Below, piece after piece: positions 33,697-45,713 of a stretch of 64,000 nt of DNA. The notes under the pieces were generated by a model. The model had not been told where the DNA came from. It was given only the letters and a program-made list of their open reading frames with translations, and ran no database searches. Position numbers and translations under genes: made by a program. The stretch is from Tricholoma matsutake (Eukaryota > Basidiomycota > Agaricomycetes > Agaricales > Tricholomataceae): contig AP026543.1 in the NCBI GenBank assembly GCA_026075535.2, positions 12,152,001 to 12,216,000 of the forward strand. The letters are read 5' to 3'. The first letter of the stretch is position 1. Each line of letters starts with the position of its first letter.

Positions 33697-34096
33697 TGTT
33701 AGGGCGACACCCACTATCTGCTAGCTAAGACCGTGCAGGTTCTCTCTACAAGAAGGGGGCGGGATCCGCGCTCGTGATGGGGGAATTGATGGTTTTGATG
33801 CGAGGGGTTATTAATAGGTGAGTTTGTTGAGATAGGCCTTTCACACCAAAAACGTAGGTGGAATACCTAAGAGAACACAACTAGGGTCCCCTAGGCATAT
33901 ATTTAGGGTTTATATACTATGTTACACATATTGTACATTGTTGTTACCAATGCACTCGTACATGCGCATACATTTTGATGCGTGCGAAATAAAATTCTCA
34001 CACTATCAAAGTGTAGCATCATTTGGCGTCATGTAGCGTAATTCGACATAATAAATAAAATGAAATTTTATTAGGTAATGGGGTGGTTTCCTAACA
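33697..34096 (-). repeat. Ty3/gypsy LTR 1 (400 bp)
   Basis: TGTTAGG at the left end and CCTAACA at the right end give 7-bp terminal inverted repeats. It is a diverged copy of the LTR at 36473-36884, mostly by C/T and G/A changes. The TATA-like element (rich in TTATTAATA read on plus) and the neighbouring polypurine tract of the second LTR place it in minus orientation. The flank at 34097 shows no polypurine tract. Confidence 0.85.
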
Positions 34097-36472
34097 GGGC
34101 CCTGACAGTGGTGTGAGTGGGAATGAAGTGAGTGAGTTTCCCTGTGGAATCAACTGTGCACATCACCACATCAAACCCATTTTACTCTGGCAACTCCACC
34201 ACAAAGTCGACACTGACAACATCCCAATGACTCTCTGGAATAGGGAGAGGGTGTAGCTCACCAATGGGTTGCAACAAGGATTCTTGGTGCGTAAGCAAAG
34301 GTCACAAGTATGGCAATACTGACAAATGAGCTGTGACATCTGTGGCCACCATTAATTCCATGAGGTGATCTCCAAGGTCTTCCAGCATCCAGGATGACCA
34401 GCAATCTGTGAGTCATGGTGTTGGGATATAATGCATCGACGAAGATCTAAGTCATTGGGGATGTAGATGTGATCTCTGAAATACAACAAGTCCTCCTTTT
34501 CTGCCCACTCTGCTGCATGCAAGGAGAGGGTGGATCCCTTCCTCAGCTCTTTAACAGCTCAGGCCACAACATCCTCATGTAAACTGCTACAGTTTGCATG
34601 ACAAATGTCATGTAGGATGTCCCGCTCCTTGCCCTAGGGTGCGATGCCTTCCAATGCCTAGATAGTAATCAGGTGTGGCTGCAACAACACAATGTCTTGA
34701 TTGTTGTTGCTGCCATTCCCACGGTCTGCATGTCAGGAGAGGGCATCGGTCTTCCCCATGCTGCGACCTGGATGGTGGTGTAAGGAGAAGTCGAACCTGG
34801 ATAGATACAGGGACCAACGAGCTTGATGACGGTTCAATTTCTTGGCCGTCATAAAGTACTCAAGGTTCTTGTGATCCATCCAAATTTCCACCTTGTGTTG
34901 GGCACCCTCAAGGAAGTGTTGCCACTCCTTGAGCACATGCATTATCACCAACATCTCCTTGTCATGGATCTTGTAGTTTCACTCCACAGCACTAAGGCTT
35001 TGGGAATAGAACACAACTGAATGCCACTTCTGGTCCTTTGGAGACTGCTGAGACAACACAGTGCCCATTGCAAAGTCAGAACTGTTGGCCTCTACACGAA
35101 AAGGGTGCAAGTTGTCAGCAAAGGTAAGAATAGGAGTGGAAGTGACAATCTCCTTAAGCTTTTTGAATGCCTCCTGTTGTGCATTGCCCCACCTCCATGC
35201 CTCCCCATCAAGTCAAACAGTGGTCATGCATGATGTGAGAAATCCTTGATAAAATGCCGATAGAAATTGATGAAGCCCAGGAAAGACTGCACCTCCTTCT
35301 TGTTCATGGGCATTGGCCATGCTGTGACCCCATTCACCTTGACAGGATCCATCTCCACCTGACCCTCCAAGATAATCAGGCCAAGGTACTCAATCTTGGT
35401 CTTCTCAAACTTGCAGTTGTCCTGACAAAGGTAAAGTTTGTATTGTCAAAGTCATTCCAGGACAAGGTGTGTAATGCAACAATGCTCTTCCACTGTGCGA
35501 GTGAAGATGAGGATGTCAACGAGATAGATACAAATGATGCCCTCAAGGATGAGGTCATGGAAGATGTCGTTCATTATGGTCTGGAAGGTGGCAGGACTAT
35601 TAGTAAGGCTAAAGAACATGATGAGCAGTTCAAAAAGACCACGATTGGTACAAAAAGCTGCCTTCCAATCATCTCCCTCCTTTATCCTCACATTATTGTA
35701 ACCCCAATGGACATTGAGCTTGGTGAAGTATTGGGCTCCATGGAGTTGGTTCACAAGTTTGGAGATGAGAGGTAACAGATAGTGATTTTTGACTGTGATG
35801 TCATTGAGCCTTCTATAGTCTTGAACTGGTCAAAGTGAGCCATCCTTCTTCTTGACAAAGAAAAAGGGAGAAGCCATGGGTGACTTCAATGGTTGAATAT
35901 GTCCAGAGGCTAGGTGCTCATCAATGAACTGGTCAAGCTGTTGCTGCTCCTCAGGGGAGAGAGGATAGACCTTGCAGGAGGAAGGGGTTGCACCAGGGAT
36001 GAGCTCGATCACCTGATCCCATGGCTTGTGCACAGGGAGAGAGTCGAATAATTCCTTGGAGAACACATCCTCAAACTCATGGAGATGAGGAAGTAAGGAG
36101 TCAGTAGAGGATTTAACAGTATTGTTTTTGTGGAAGGCCTCAGCGAGGTGTTGGGATATGTTTGATGTAGCACACACCTCATGTGATGGACGAATCGCAG
36201 TGTAGAAAATCTGATCACCTTCCTCCACTTCCTCTGGCTCCTCCTTGTTGTCATCTGAGTCTGGTATCAGATCAGGAACCCCCTCCAACTCCACATCTGG
36301 CACTGGAAGGGGTCCAGCATGACACTTCTGGGTGCATTGTATTGAGGCCCTTTGTCTATGGCGTTCCAGCCTGGCTTCTGTGAACCAAGTGTGACAGCTG
36401 GATGGGCATCGGCTCATGGTGACCTCCCCAGTCTGCCAGTTGACCTCTGGGTTATGGTCTTGAAGCCATGGG
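34097..36472 (-). pseudogene. Ty3/gypsy pol fragment 1 (protease end, RT, RNase H, part of integrase)
   Basis: Read right to left: protease end (HPWLQDHNPEVNWQTGEV near 36460), linker, reverse transcriptase ([52 protein letters not shown]), RNase H ([31 protein letters not shown]) and integrase remnants to about 34150 (WDVVSVDFVVELPES). The catalytic Y-x-D-D box reads YLVDILIF, so an active-site Asp is lost. A TGA at 35830-35832 replaces the Arg of the standard L-R-P-V-Q-D-Y-R motif. Gag and the integrase C-terminus are missing, and the fragment abuts an LTR at both ends without a primer site or polypurine tract. It is a dead fragment of a family different from the element to its right. Confidence 0.82.
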
Positions 36473-36884
36473 TGTTAGGGTGACACCCCCTATCTGCTAG
36501 CTAAGACCATGCAGGTTCTCTCTACAAGAAGGGGGCGGGATCCACGCGCATGATGGGGGAATTGATGGTTTTCATGTGAGGGGTTATTTATAGATGAGTT
36601 TGTTGAGATAGGCTTTTCACACCACAAGTGTAGGTGGAATACCTAAGAGAACACAACTGGGGTCCCCTAGGTGTATATTTAGGGTTTATATACTATGTTA
36701 CATATATTGTACATTGTTGTTACCGACGCACACGTACAGGCATGTACATAGTGATGCGTGCGAAATAATATTCTCATGCTATCAAAGTGTAGCGTCATTT
36801 GGCGTCATTTGGTGTCATGTAGCGTAATTCGACATAATAAAATGAAAATGAAATTTTATTAGGTAATGGGGCTGTTTCCTAACA
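36473..36884 (-). repeat. Ty3/gypsy LTR 2 (412 bp), 3' LTR of element 2
   Basis: TGTTAGG..CCTAACA ends as in LTR 1. On its right side the minus strand reads AAAAGGGGGGTAA directly before the LTR, a classical polypurine tract, so this is the 3' LTR of the pol region at 36885-41811. A TATA box (TATAAATAACC on the minus strand) lies near 36590. Confidence 0.88.
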
Positions 36885-36895
36885 TTACCCCCCTT

Positions 36896-38416
36896 TTATG
36901 CCTCGACTTCCAGGCAAGAAAATATTGTATCTGTCCACTCCGTGAAATTTTGGTAAGGCTGGAATTTCATCCCCTCATACACCATTCTCGCAATGCGATG
37001 TGGAGCATTCAGATTACATTTAAAGAATTGGGCAATTGCATTATGCGCTCGCTTACAATTCTCTTTGGGTTCCCACAAATTATTTTTGTTGGTATAGTTT
37101 TTCCACTTTATTAAAAAACTCCAATTTGTTTTGTCGAAGACGTGAGTCTAGAATTTCTTCAACTACGTATTCTGGAGCACCTTCTACTATTATTGGAGGT
37201 TGTGGGGTGGTTTGTTGGCCAGGAATGGTGGGTGGGCGGAGAGGGCATAAGTGGGATACGTTAATCTCAGGATCAATCTTGAATGATCAGGGTAATTTTA
37301 GTACTACTGCATTAGGTGAGATCACTTTAGAGATCACGTATGGGCCAACTTGTTTCTCTGTAAGTTTCCTTGAAGGTCATGGAATATTTGGGTCCTTGGT
37401 ACTTAGCCATACCAAGTCACCAGCTTTGTATTCTGGAGCGCACGCTCGAGTATGATCCACATGTTGCATCATGTCATCATGTGCTTTCTTCAATGCTGCC
37501 TCTGCTTCCTCTTGTACCTTTTGCATCTTGGATACAAAATCTTCTACCGACTGTACTTTGACTTCCCTTCTGGGTTCTACTCCCATGTGAGATGATACCC
37601 ATAATTCACAAAAAAGGGTGACATACGCATAGCCGAATGGAATTTGTTATTGTGGGAAAATTTGGCAATTGCCAGCCATTTGGGCCAGTTGGTCTGTCAG
37701 TAGTTGACAAACATACATAGGTACTGCTCCAACTCCTAATTCATTCTTTCTGTCTGCCCATCAGTCTGCGGGTGATATGCCGTAGATACTTTGGTTTGAA
37801 TTCCCAATATGTTATTCAGTTCTTGCATAAATGCGGAAGCAAACTGGGGTCCAGGATCAGAGATAATGGTATTGGGTAATCCATGTAATCACCATACTTG
37901 ATTTAGATAGAGGTGTGCCAAGCCTAATGATGAGATTTCTGTAGTAGTAGGAATAATATGGACCTCCTTTGCATAGCAGTCGCATACTACGAATATTGCA
38001 TCATACCCTTGAGCTTCAGGTGATCCTGTGATAAAATCCACAGATATGTCTTGCCATGGTGCTTTAGGTATTGGGTTCAGCATTAATTTTCCTGCAGCCT
38101 TCTCTGGAAATTTCTTCCCCCTCATGCATGTATCACATCCATCCACATACCCCAACACATATTTAGAAATTCCAGGCCACCAATAATTTCTCATCACTAA
38201 TTCCAACGTCTTCCATCTTCCCGGGTGTCCAGCTGTCAGTAAATTATGATGTAACCGGACGATCTCCCTTCTCAAATCCTGATCCTTCGGCACATACACC
38301 TTTCCTTGGAATAACACCAACCCTTGCTCCTCAACCCATTCATCTCCTCTAATATTACCCTTCTTGTCTTCCTTCATAGCTTTCACAGCTTCCACTACCT
38401 CATCGTCCATATCCAA
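36896..38416 (-). pseudogene. Integrase and chromodomain of gypsy element 2
   Basis: Zinc-binding HHCC domain (LHHNLLTAGHPGRWKTL..CDTCMRGK), core domain with the first catalytic Asp (DISVDFITGSPEAQGYDAIF), then [20 protein letters not shown] and [13 protein letters not shown]. Stops hit conserved residues: TGA 37889 before LHGLP, TAG in ERMN*ELEQ (usually Gln), and TGA near 37697 in VNY*QTNW (usually Arg). The C-terminal chromodomain (PEYVVEEILDSRL..LWEPKENCKRAHNAI) can be followed to about 36900; such domains bind modified histones and direct integration to heterochromatin. Confidence 0.83.
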
Positions 38417-38419
38417 ACA

Positions 38420-39709
38420 TTACCTAATTTTAGACAACATTTCCGCTTCGGAGCCATCTATTAATAGATGTCCTTGATGCATAGCGCAAATGTGAAAGTA
38501 TTTGGGTTTGAGTAAGGTAACATTTTTATTGTCCTCCTCCACCCCCCTTTTGTGATCAATATGTCTGGATAATGCATCTGCCTTCCTCATTAAGCTTCCC
38601 GCATTGTGGACCAAGTGAAAATTGAAATGCAATGGGAATAGCACCCAATGCACTTGCCTGCAGTTCAGCTTTTTAGCTGAGATGAAGTATTGCAGATTTT
38701 GATGATCCATCCAGATCTCAATCTGATGCGTGCATCCCTCCAAATAATGCCTCCATGCCTCCAATGCTCGTATTATCCCCTACATCTCTTTGTCATGCAC
38801 ATCATAATTTCTCTCCACATCATTCAACCCTCAGGACAAATATGCACAAGAATGCCATTTGTCATCTTCGCACAACATTGATAATACCACTCCAGTAGCA
38901 AAGTCGGATGCATCTGATTCCACTCATAAGGGGCGCATGAAATCTACTGGGGCTAATATTGGTCCCTCCACAAACTTTCTCTTCAACTCCTCAAACACTG
39001 TCTGCTGCTGCTCTCCCCACCTCCACACTACTCCCTTTTGTGTAAGGTTATGTAAGGGTGCGGCAATTTGGGAAAAATTATGCACAAAGCAACGATAATA
39101 ATTTGGGAGTCCCAGGAAGGCTTGCACCTCCTTGATGTGGGTAGGTGCAGGCCAATCCATGATCGCCTGTACCTTGATCGGATCCATTTTGATCTCATCA
39201 GGGCCAATCAATAATCTTAGGAACTCGATCTCGCTTGCCCCAAACACACACTTCTCTGGTTTCAAAAATAGATCATTCTCTGCCAACCTCTGCAATACCT
39301 CCTGCACTATCACCTCATGATTTTCTTCATCCTCCATGAATATCAGAATGTAGTCAATAAATATTATTACCATGCCCTTGTCAATTACATCCTTGAAAAT
39401 GTCGTTCATCATATTTTGGAAGGTTGGGGGACTATTAGTCATTCCAAAAAACATGACAAGCGGCTTGAATGATCCTCGATGCGTGGCAAATGCAGCCTTC
39501 CACTCATCTCCTTTCTTTATTCATACATTGTTGTATCCCCATTGTAAATCCAATTTTGTAAAGACTTTGGCTTTTCCCACCTTGTCAATTATTTCTGAAA
39601 TTAATGGCAAGGGGTACACGTTCTTCACTGTCCACTCATTCAGGTACCTATAATCTGTACACATCCTCTTTCTCCTATCTTTCTTTGGTACGAAAAATAT
39701 TGGTGACAT
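38420..39709 (-). pseudogene. Reverse transcriptase and RNase H of gypsy element 2
   Basis: RT blocks: [52 protein letters not shown], the catalytic box as FIDYILIF (the second Asp of Y-x-D-D is Tyr), GLPNYYRCFVHNFSQIAAPL. RNase H: HQIEIWMDHQNLQYFISAKK and GSLMRKADALSRH. A TGA at 39521-39523 interrupts GYNNV*IKKGDEWK where the family has Arg. The RT is catalytically dead by both the box substitution and the stop. Confidence 0.83.
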
Positions 39710-39727
39710 CTGCGGTGATTTTGAAGG

Positions 39728-40807
39728 TCATATATAGCCTTTGCGCAATTGTTCATTTAGGAATGCATCCACTTCTTCTTGCTCCATTGGAGATAATGAA
39801 TACACCTTCGACTTCTTTGGCACAAATCCTGGCTTCATCTTGATCGCATGATCCCATGGCTTCCACACTGGAAGTCGCTCGGACTCCTTCTTTTGGAACA
39901 CTGACAGATATTCATGATACACTTTTGGCACCAACTCCTCCACTGGCTTCTCCACATTCACAACATTCTTGTCCCATGGCTGTCCTCCACAAATTGCTTG
40001 AAAGGTTTGCCTCTGCTCTTCTTTCTTGATCATGATCAAAACTTCCCCATTTGGCATTTCCTCATCCTCCACTTCCTCCATTGTAACTGCATACTTCCTC
40101 GGACATTCCTCCTCTCTCTTTTTCTTTTTCTCCTTCTTCAACTTCCTCCCATACACATCACATTCCTTAGGACAATGAGTCATTTGTACTTTCCCAGTTT
40201 TCCAATCAATTTCGGGATTATGCTTCCGTAACCAAGGACATCCTATTATTACATTGGTTTTCCCAAGATCACACACTTTGAATATGGCTTGCTCCTGATG
40301 CTCCTGATATTTTAATATCATAGTCACCTCCTCCTTGATAGTTCCTCCATGATTGACTGTTCCATCAATATTGTACACCATTATTGGTTGCGACAGCTTG
40401 CGCATGCTAATACTGTTTCCGGTAATTAAGGATCAATTAATAAATAATCCTGTAGCACTGCTATCAAGCAATGCTTCCACATTTATTGCTGCATCTGTGT
40501 CCACTGTCTTCAATCCCATAGTCAAGGTGATTTTGGGTTCTATCCATGCAGAGCGAATAAAGAATTTTGGGGTTGTCAGAAATGGCAAGTGGAAATTTTC
40601 TTTGTCACGTGATTCGCAACAGTTGTACTTGTCAATTTCCTTTTCGGGTTTGCTCTGGGTTTCCTCGGATACTAATACATTGTAACAATTCTGGGTCACC
40701 AATGGGGAAACCTTCACTGGGACTCTTCCACAAAATTCCCCTGCTTGCCTTCCTCCTGCTTCACTTCCTCGAATATAGCTCCCCTGATCTTTCTGTTCTG
40801 TTTGCAA
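39728..40807 (-). pseudogene. Aspartic protease region of gypsy element 2
   Basis: The protease box reads ALLDSSATGLFIN (the family has D-S/T-G-A-T; the catalytic Asp is kept but Gly is Ser). The second half is VYNIDGTVNHGG and VIIGCPWLRKHNPEIDWKTG. The linker to RT contains acidic and lysine-rich stretches. It covers two frames, 40433-40807 and 39728-40405, separated by a stop near 40430. Confidence 0.75.
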
Positions 40808-41811
40808 TTCTTAGAGATATGTCCTAACTGCCCACAGTTAAAACATTTAAGTGGGGGTCGTCTCCCCACTTGATCGATCTCCATTGCATCTGCTGGTGCT
40901 GCTGACTCTGCAACTGTAGGTGTCACTGCCATGGCCAGTGGCTGTGCCCTCAGAGTCCATGCCTGAGGCGCTTGTCCTTTCTCGGACTTTCCTCCTGATG
41001 ACTTTCCAAATTTGGTACTTCCGTACATCAACTTTGATTCTGCCTGCTCCTGCCAATATTGCCGGTCAAGGCGCATCGCCCAATTGTACCACTCGTCCAA
41101 CTTCTCTGGCATGGAAGGTAGTCGGTAGATAGACTTGAATAAGGCGGGATTTAATCCTGTTTTCAAAAATTCTACCAACGTGGCTTCTCCCATATCTGTC
41201 TGTGAAGCTTCTGCTTTGAACTGCAAGATAAATTCATCCGCCATTAGGGAACCTTGGCACATGGTTTTTCATTTGGCATTGGCTGTCGCCTTTGGATTAG
41301 GGTCCCCAAACTGTGCCTCCAGTCTCTCCAAAAATTCCTTGAAGGTTGCAAATGGTTTATTTCATGTGGCAATTTGATTGATAGCCTCGTTTCTCCAGAA
41401 CTGTGAGTTCCCCCCCTGGATGTATGAGAGAGCAAACATAATCCTAGACTCAGCTGTACAAAACTCTGGCTTCCTCCTATGGATGTACAATACTATAGAG
41501 CTGATGAAAGATTTTGTATTCTCCATGGTACCATCAAAAATTTGCGGGGGTGCATATTTAGGTAAGCGCAGTTTTCCATTTCCAGACTTCTCCCCCATCT
41601 CATCCTCCTGCAACATCCACTCCATCATCTCCTCAATCTCATCATCTCTATCTCCTGTCATCTCTGGCTGTACTTCTGCTTGTCTGGGCTGTGATGTGGT
41701 CAACACTGACACTAATTGTGACATCTGCGCTGTAAGCGCATCCATCTTCGCCTCTAGCACTGGCATGGGAACAGGATTAGGACCAGGATTAGAAATTGAG
41801 GGTTCAGACAT
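40714..41811 (-). pseudogene. Gag of gypsy element 2 with CCHC zinc knuckle
   Basis: The frame begins MSEPSISNPGPNPVPMPVLE at 41811 and stays in register to 40714 with only two stops (41362 and 41262 region). Capsid-like region (FDGTMENTKSFISSIVLYI; FWRNEAINQIAT), then EFLERLEAQFGDP and a C-terminal zinc knuckle CFNCGQLGHISKNC (C-x2-C-x4-H-x4-C). Gag coats the element RNA in virus-like particles. Confidence 0.82.
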
Positions 41812-41887
41812 AATTGTAAAATCTGTGATGAATCACTTCTTCGACAATTCAAGACTCATTCTTCGAAACCTCTCCAAACGTTTACAG

Positions 41888-41962
41888 GTCACGTGATATG
41901 GTTCATCAATTGTTCGTCAATTGTTCATCGTTCGTTCGTCGTTTGTTGGGCGCTTATTTTGC
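41888..41962. repeat. GTCACGTGAT + TTCGTC repeat, copy 2
   Basis: Starts GTCACGTGATATGGTTCATC and carries several TTCGTC/TTCATC words before TTTGTTGGGCGCTTATTTTG, parallel to 33287-33352. It begins at the point where gypsy element 2 is truncated. Confidence 0.65.
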
Positions 41963-42105
41963 AAATAGCCAAAGAAATCTTTACGCTACCATTGTTACTG
42001 TCATTGTTGTCATCAGATAATTCATGGATTAGCATGCCAACCTTGTGCATCACCAATTTTTCTGTTCACTGTGCTGGCACCAGTGTTGAACCGTTGCTGT
42101 ACATT

Positions 42106-42720
42106 TCAAGGTAGCATTGTTTGTACTGTAATATTGTGAGTGCACGCTGGAATGCTTGAATTCCAGACACTGACTGTTTCTTCAGCCTCCTTGAGAATAC
42201 TTTCCAACTTTCCCTGACCCCAATATTTGCGAATATGTTCCATTTTCTGGGAGGGATCAACCACTACACTGGTGTCAGAGTTTTTTAGTGGACACAGAGA
42301 AGTAATCGAACACATAGCAAAGGTATATGCATCAGAATCAGCTGTACAGTCATAGTATTCTGCAATTTTCACCAGACCAGCATTTAGGGCAGGGACAAAA
42401 TCAAAATATTTGATGCATTTGGCTTGTTTGGTCCATGACTTGTGTAATGCTGCGAGAGCAGGCAATGCAAGATGAAGGGTGCTCCCCCAATCTGATGAAA
42501 ATGCTTGCTGTGCATTATCAGCATGCTATACCATATCAGCGAGTTACTGATAACCTGAAAATGCAATGGTGTACTGCAAGTAGATCATTAAATAAGCCAA
42601 TCGGCTCCCATTCAGCATCTGAGAGCCATAGATTATCAATCTTTTTCCTCTTCAAGAGGTCCTTCATGTCAATGCTGTCAAATTGTCAACACATCAAAGC
42701 CATGGCTTCAGGGCTCAGCT
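42106..42720 (-). pseudogene. hAT transposase C-terminal fragment
   Basis: Read on the minus strand: DNLWLSDAEWEPIGLFNDLL, then after decayed sequence FVPALNAGLVKIAEYYDCTA, SDAYTFAMCSITSLCPLKNS and MEHIRKYWGQGKLESILKEAE. The pattern L-x-x-x-l-x-K-x-x-x-Y-Y, then Y-x-x-A-M-x-x-x-P-x-x-K and x-x-W, is that of the hAT dimerisation region found at the C-terminus of these transposases. The catalytic N-terminal part and terminal repeats are not visible. It may be a relic of the family that moved the two MITEs in this window, but that cannot be shown. Confidence 0.72.
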
Positions 42721-42835
42721 CAGGCTTCTGATAATACAAGCTGAGCCTTGAGCTCTACAAAGCCATTAGTACAGCCCAGCTTGGCTCAGGCTTCTTGCAC
42801 ATTACTAGCATTGACTCATTACTTTAGAATGGAGG

Positions 42836-42882
42836 ACTCATTCATGCCAGGCTTTAGCCATGGCCCAATTGGACAAGCTTCA
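42836..42882. repeat. Short dispersed repeat shared with 16289-16335
   Basis: GGACTCATTCATGCCAGGC followed by AGCCATGGCCCAA and GACAAG. The copy near 16289 has GGACTCGTTCATGCCAGGC and the same following words. Here it lies about 60-110 bp upstream of a retroelement gag, so it may be part of that element's leader. Confidence 0.6.
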
Positions 42883-42939
42883 TTTTGCACATCCCCAAAA
42901 TCTTCGAAATCAACTCTATCTGTCATGGCAACTTGTTCT

Positions 42940-44620
42940 ATGCCTGCACACAGTCATTTGACAGCCCCAAAATTCAATTCAGCTCAGCCCCACAAACTTT
43001 GTCGATATTTCAATGAACTTAAAATTATTTTTGGAGAATGCACTGTTACTGACATCGCACTTATGAAGAAACATGCATGCAGATACCTCGACATTGATTC
43101 ATCCAAATTATGGGAATCATTACCTGAATTTGCACCTGGCACAGACTTCGACACCTTTTGACTTTGCAGGACAATAATTGCAAGTGGTCGATTTCGGACA
43201 TGGATAAACTCATTGGTGAACAGCTTCACATTGGTATCCACAGCTCTACAGATTTAGGAACATATTTTCGGTCATTCTACAACATCACCCAATATCTACA
43301 TTCGAAACATCAGATTTTGGAAACTGAACAAAGTAGAGCATTTGTTTGTGGCTTTGAATCAGGTTTATAGGCACGTATCACACATCGTCTTGAGCTAAAG
43401 TTCCCTGATCACTATCCCAACGATCCCTATACTCTCAACAACATTCATTTAGCTGCAAAATTTGTTTTAGCATGTTCAGACACCTCACGAAACACTCAAG
43501 CTACATCCCCTACCAATCTGGCTTCAATTTCGAGTCCTGCATCATTGACTTCAACTTCAGCACCATTGACCTATGTCCATCAGTGTTTTGACAGCCAACT
43601 TTTCCGAGCTTGTCTGAGTTTTTATTTCCTTATATGGTGCAATTTTGATGCAATTTGATGGGATTTCACAAGCTTGCAAGCCATGTCTAAAAAGCTGCAA
43701 GTTGGTGAATCTTGCATCACTACAGCAACTCAAATTCAAATCCCAGAGCTCCAAGATTTTTTGTATGGGAAGTGGGCCTGAAACAGTACATTTCCTACCT
43801 TGCAACCTTGCCAGTTTATAGCTTGCTTCATGCATGGTGAATCCTCCACAAGCTCAAAAAGTTCAGAAGTCAGCAATCAAAATGTGCTCTTGCTGATGAC
43901 TCAAGTTCAAAGATCTTTCATCTATTCTTGATAAATTCACTACAACAATTGTAAATGCTCTCACAGTCTCGAAATTCACACCTACTTTATGAAATGATCC
44001 CCCCGCACATCATGATCACTCCAAAAATTTTGTGTGCCTATTCTGTGGCCAGTCTAGTCACTATATTGCAGAATGCTTAACTTGTCAAGCATATATTATG
44101 AACAGGAAATGCAAGAAGAATGCTGAAGGCAAAGTCGTGCTTCCTAATGGTCAATTCGTGCCTCAAAACATTCCAGGACGTTTTATCAAGGACAGAATCG
44201 ATGAATTACTTTGACAAAACCCTGAAGTTCACACCTCAACATAACCATCGCTCATGTACAATATTGCACCTTCACCTATTTTGTCGCAATCTCCTCGCAA
44301 TGGTTATCAAATTTTGAACTTCACAAACAATTTTGAAGTTTGTATTTTGGCCCTCGAAAAAGAGATTTTTGCACTTCGCAAAACTACACAATTTGATCGC
44401 AGTGATCCCCCACTCATCCCAGCCCTTGCACCTCACGATTCATCGGAATTTCCTTGCACTTTGCCTCACACCAAAACAGTTTGCAAAATTTTGACTTCAG
44501 CTTCATTCACAGCAATAACCCATCCAGTTTTGACTTCAGCATCTTGTACAGCCACCCACAAATGTCCAGCTTTGACTTTGACCTTGTCTCCACAGCCCCG
44601 ATCCCATTCCTTTGCCAATA
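42940..44620 (+). pseudogene. Decayed retrotransposon gag (basidiomycete Ty3/gypsy type)
   Basis: The segment starts near MPAHSHLTAPKFNSAQPHKL and continues LCRYFNELKIIFGECTVTD, KKHACRYLDIDSSKLWESLP, then after a frameshift DMDKLIGEQLHIGIHSSTDL, EQSRAFVCGFESGL, RITHRLELKFPDHYPNDPYT and IHLAAKFVLA. A long decayed linker leads to a CCHC knuckle CLFCGQSSHYIAEC, followed by KCKKNAEGKVVLPNGQFVP and a LALEKEIFALR segment. This order is what I know from gag proteins of a widespread mushroom retrotransposon group. No protease or RT follows; the sequence is cut off before Helitron C. Confidence 0.7.
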
Positions 44621-44750
44621 CTTGAGAAAATGCTTATTTACCACCACAAGAACAAAATTTCGGTACAGCTCCAAAACCTCACAAAGATTCTTCATACCGC
44701 AGCCATGGCTCTGTTCAGCACATGAGACTGGTTTGAGCAGGCCATTGCTT

Positions 44751-45653
44751 TCAGCATGGCAGATCTGAGTTCTCCTGGAGTGATGGGATTATGTAAACAG
44801 TGCAAGTTGCAACACGTGAGTGACCAGTCCCTAAGTCAGGTATGTTGATGATGTCACCTTCATTCTCCATCTCACAACCTGTGGACATGCCATCATGATA
44901 CCACACAGAACCAGACTCTGTGATGAAGCACAATGTGAAGTGGTCATTCAGATGGTATATAACCCCTCTAAGCTTGTATGCTGTGCATTGTCCATCAACT
45001 GTTAACAGCTATATTATCTGACAGGGATGTCTGATACTGCAACATGTCAAATGTGATGACAGCAGGTGTTTCTCCAAAAATATGTTGTCACACATTAAGA
45101 GACTGACATATGTGGCAGTGTGATGCACACTCAATGGTTTGATTGTCAATGAATGCATGTATGATTGGGGATTGGCATAAAATTGTAATTTGACAACTGC
45201 AGGTAAGTGATTCAGCCCTATTCACAGAATGATTATTTAGACAGTACACTGATGATGATGTGATAGCTTGATCTGTAGTCAATAGGTAATCCAAAATGTT
45301 TTGAATTCCCATGTATCTGCCCCAAGCAAAAGCCACAGAATCTTGGCACTGCAAACACCGTTGCATAAAATCATGGATGTCCTTGAGACTATATGTAGTG
45401 CCATATGGCCTAGTCTGTGAGAAAGCAGTCCTAGAAATTTGTTGTTGATGTCCTTGAACTGAACAGTTTGATTCCTTGCATTGTCTTGCCATATATTGTA
45501 TAGGATAGACATGACTGCATAAAATGTGCAGCTATTGTTGTGCCACTGGGACCCCTGTGGACTTCTAATTGGTGCATGTTGATCAGTAATAATGCTTGAT
45601 ACTGTTTTGTTCCTTTTCAACATAGGTTTGGGTACCGTATGATTAAATTCCAC
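44751..45653 (-). pseudogene. Helitron C USP-like cysteine peptidase domain
   Basis: SQWHNNSCTFYAVMSILYNIW carries the Cys-box-like block; a second frame (45088-45492) has DSVAFAWGRYMGIQNILDYL, SVYCLNNHSVNRA and a CHICQ cysteine pair; the third (44751-44933) has the His-box-like end CFITESGSVWYHDGMSTG. Frameshifts separate the three parts. The match to copies A and B at the Cys and His boxes supports a genuine domain. Confidence 0.7.
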
Positions 45654-45713
45654 ACTTAACTTACACTTTCTAAGATTGACTGTCTCAGATGCTGTGACTT
45701 TTGCTGGTACAAA

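Larger units (their letters stand above)
36885..41887 (-). mobile_element. Ty3/gypsy chromovirus element 2, lacking its 5' LTR
   Basis: Gene order on the minus strand is gag, protease, reverse transcriptase, RNase H, integrase, chromodomain, polypurine tract, 3' LTR, the order of chromoviruses (Tf1/MAGGY-like). The expected 5' LTR and primer site to the right of gag (after 41811) are absent: the element breaks at 41887 against a GTCACGTGAT repeat. It has many C-to-T type stops. Confidence 0.85.
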
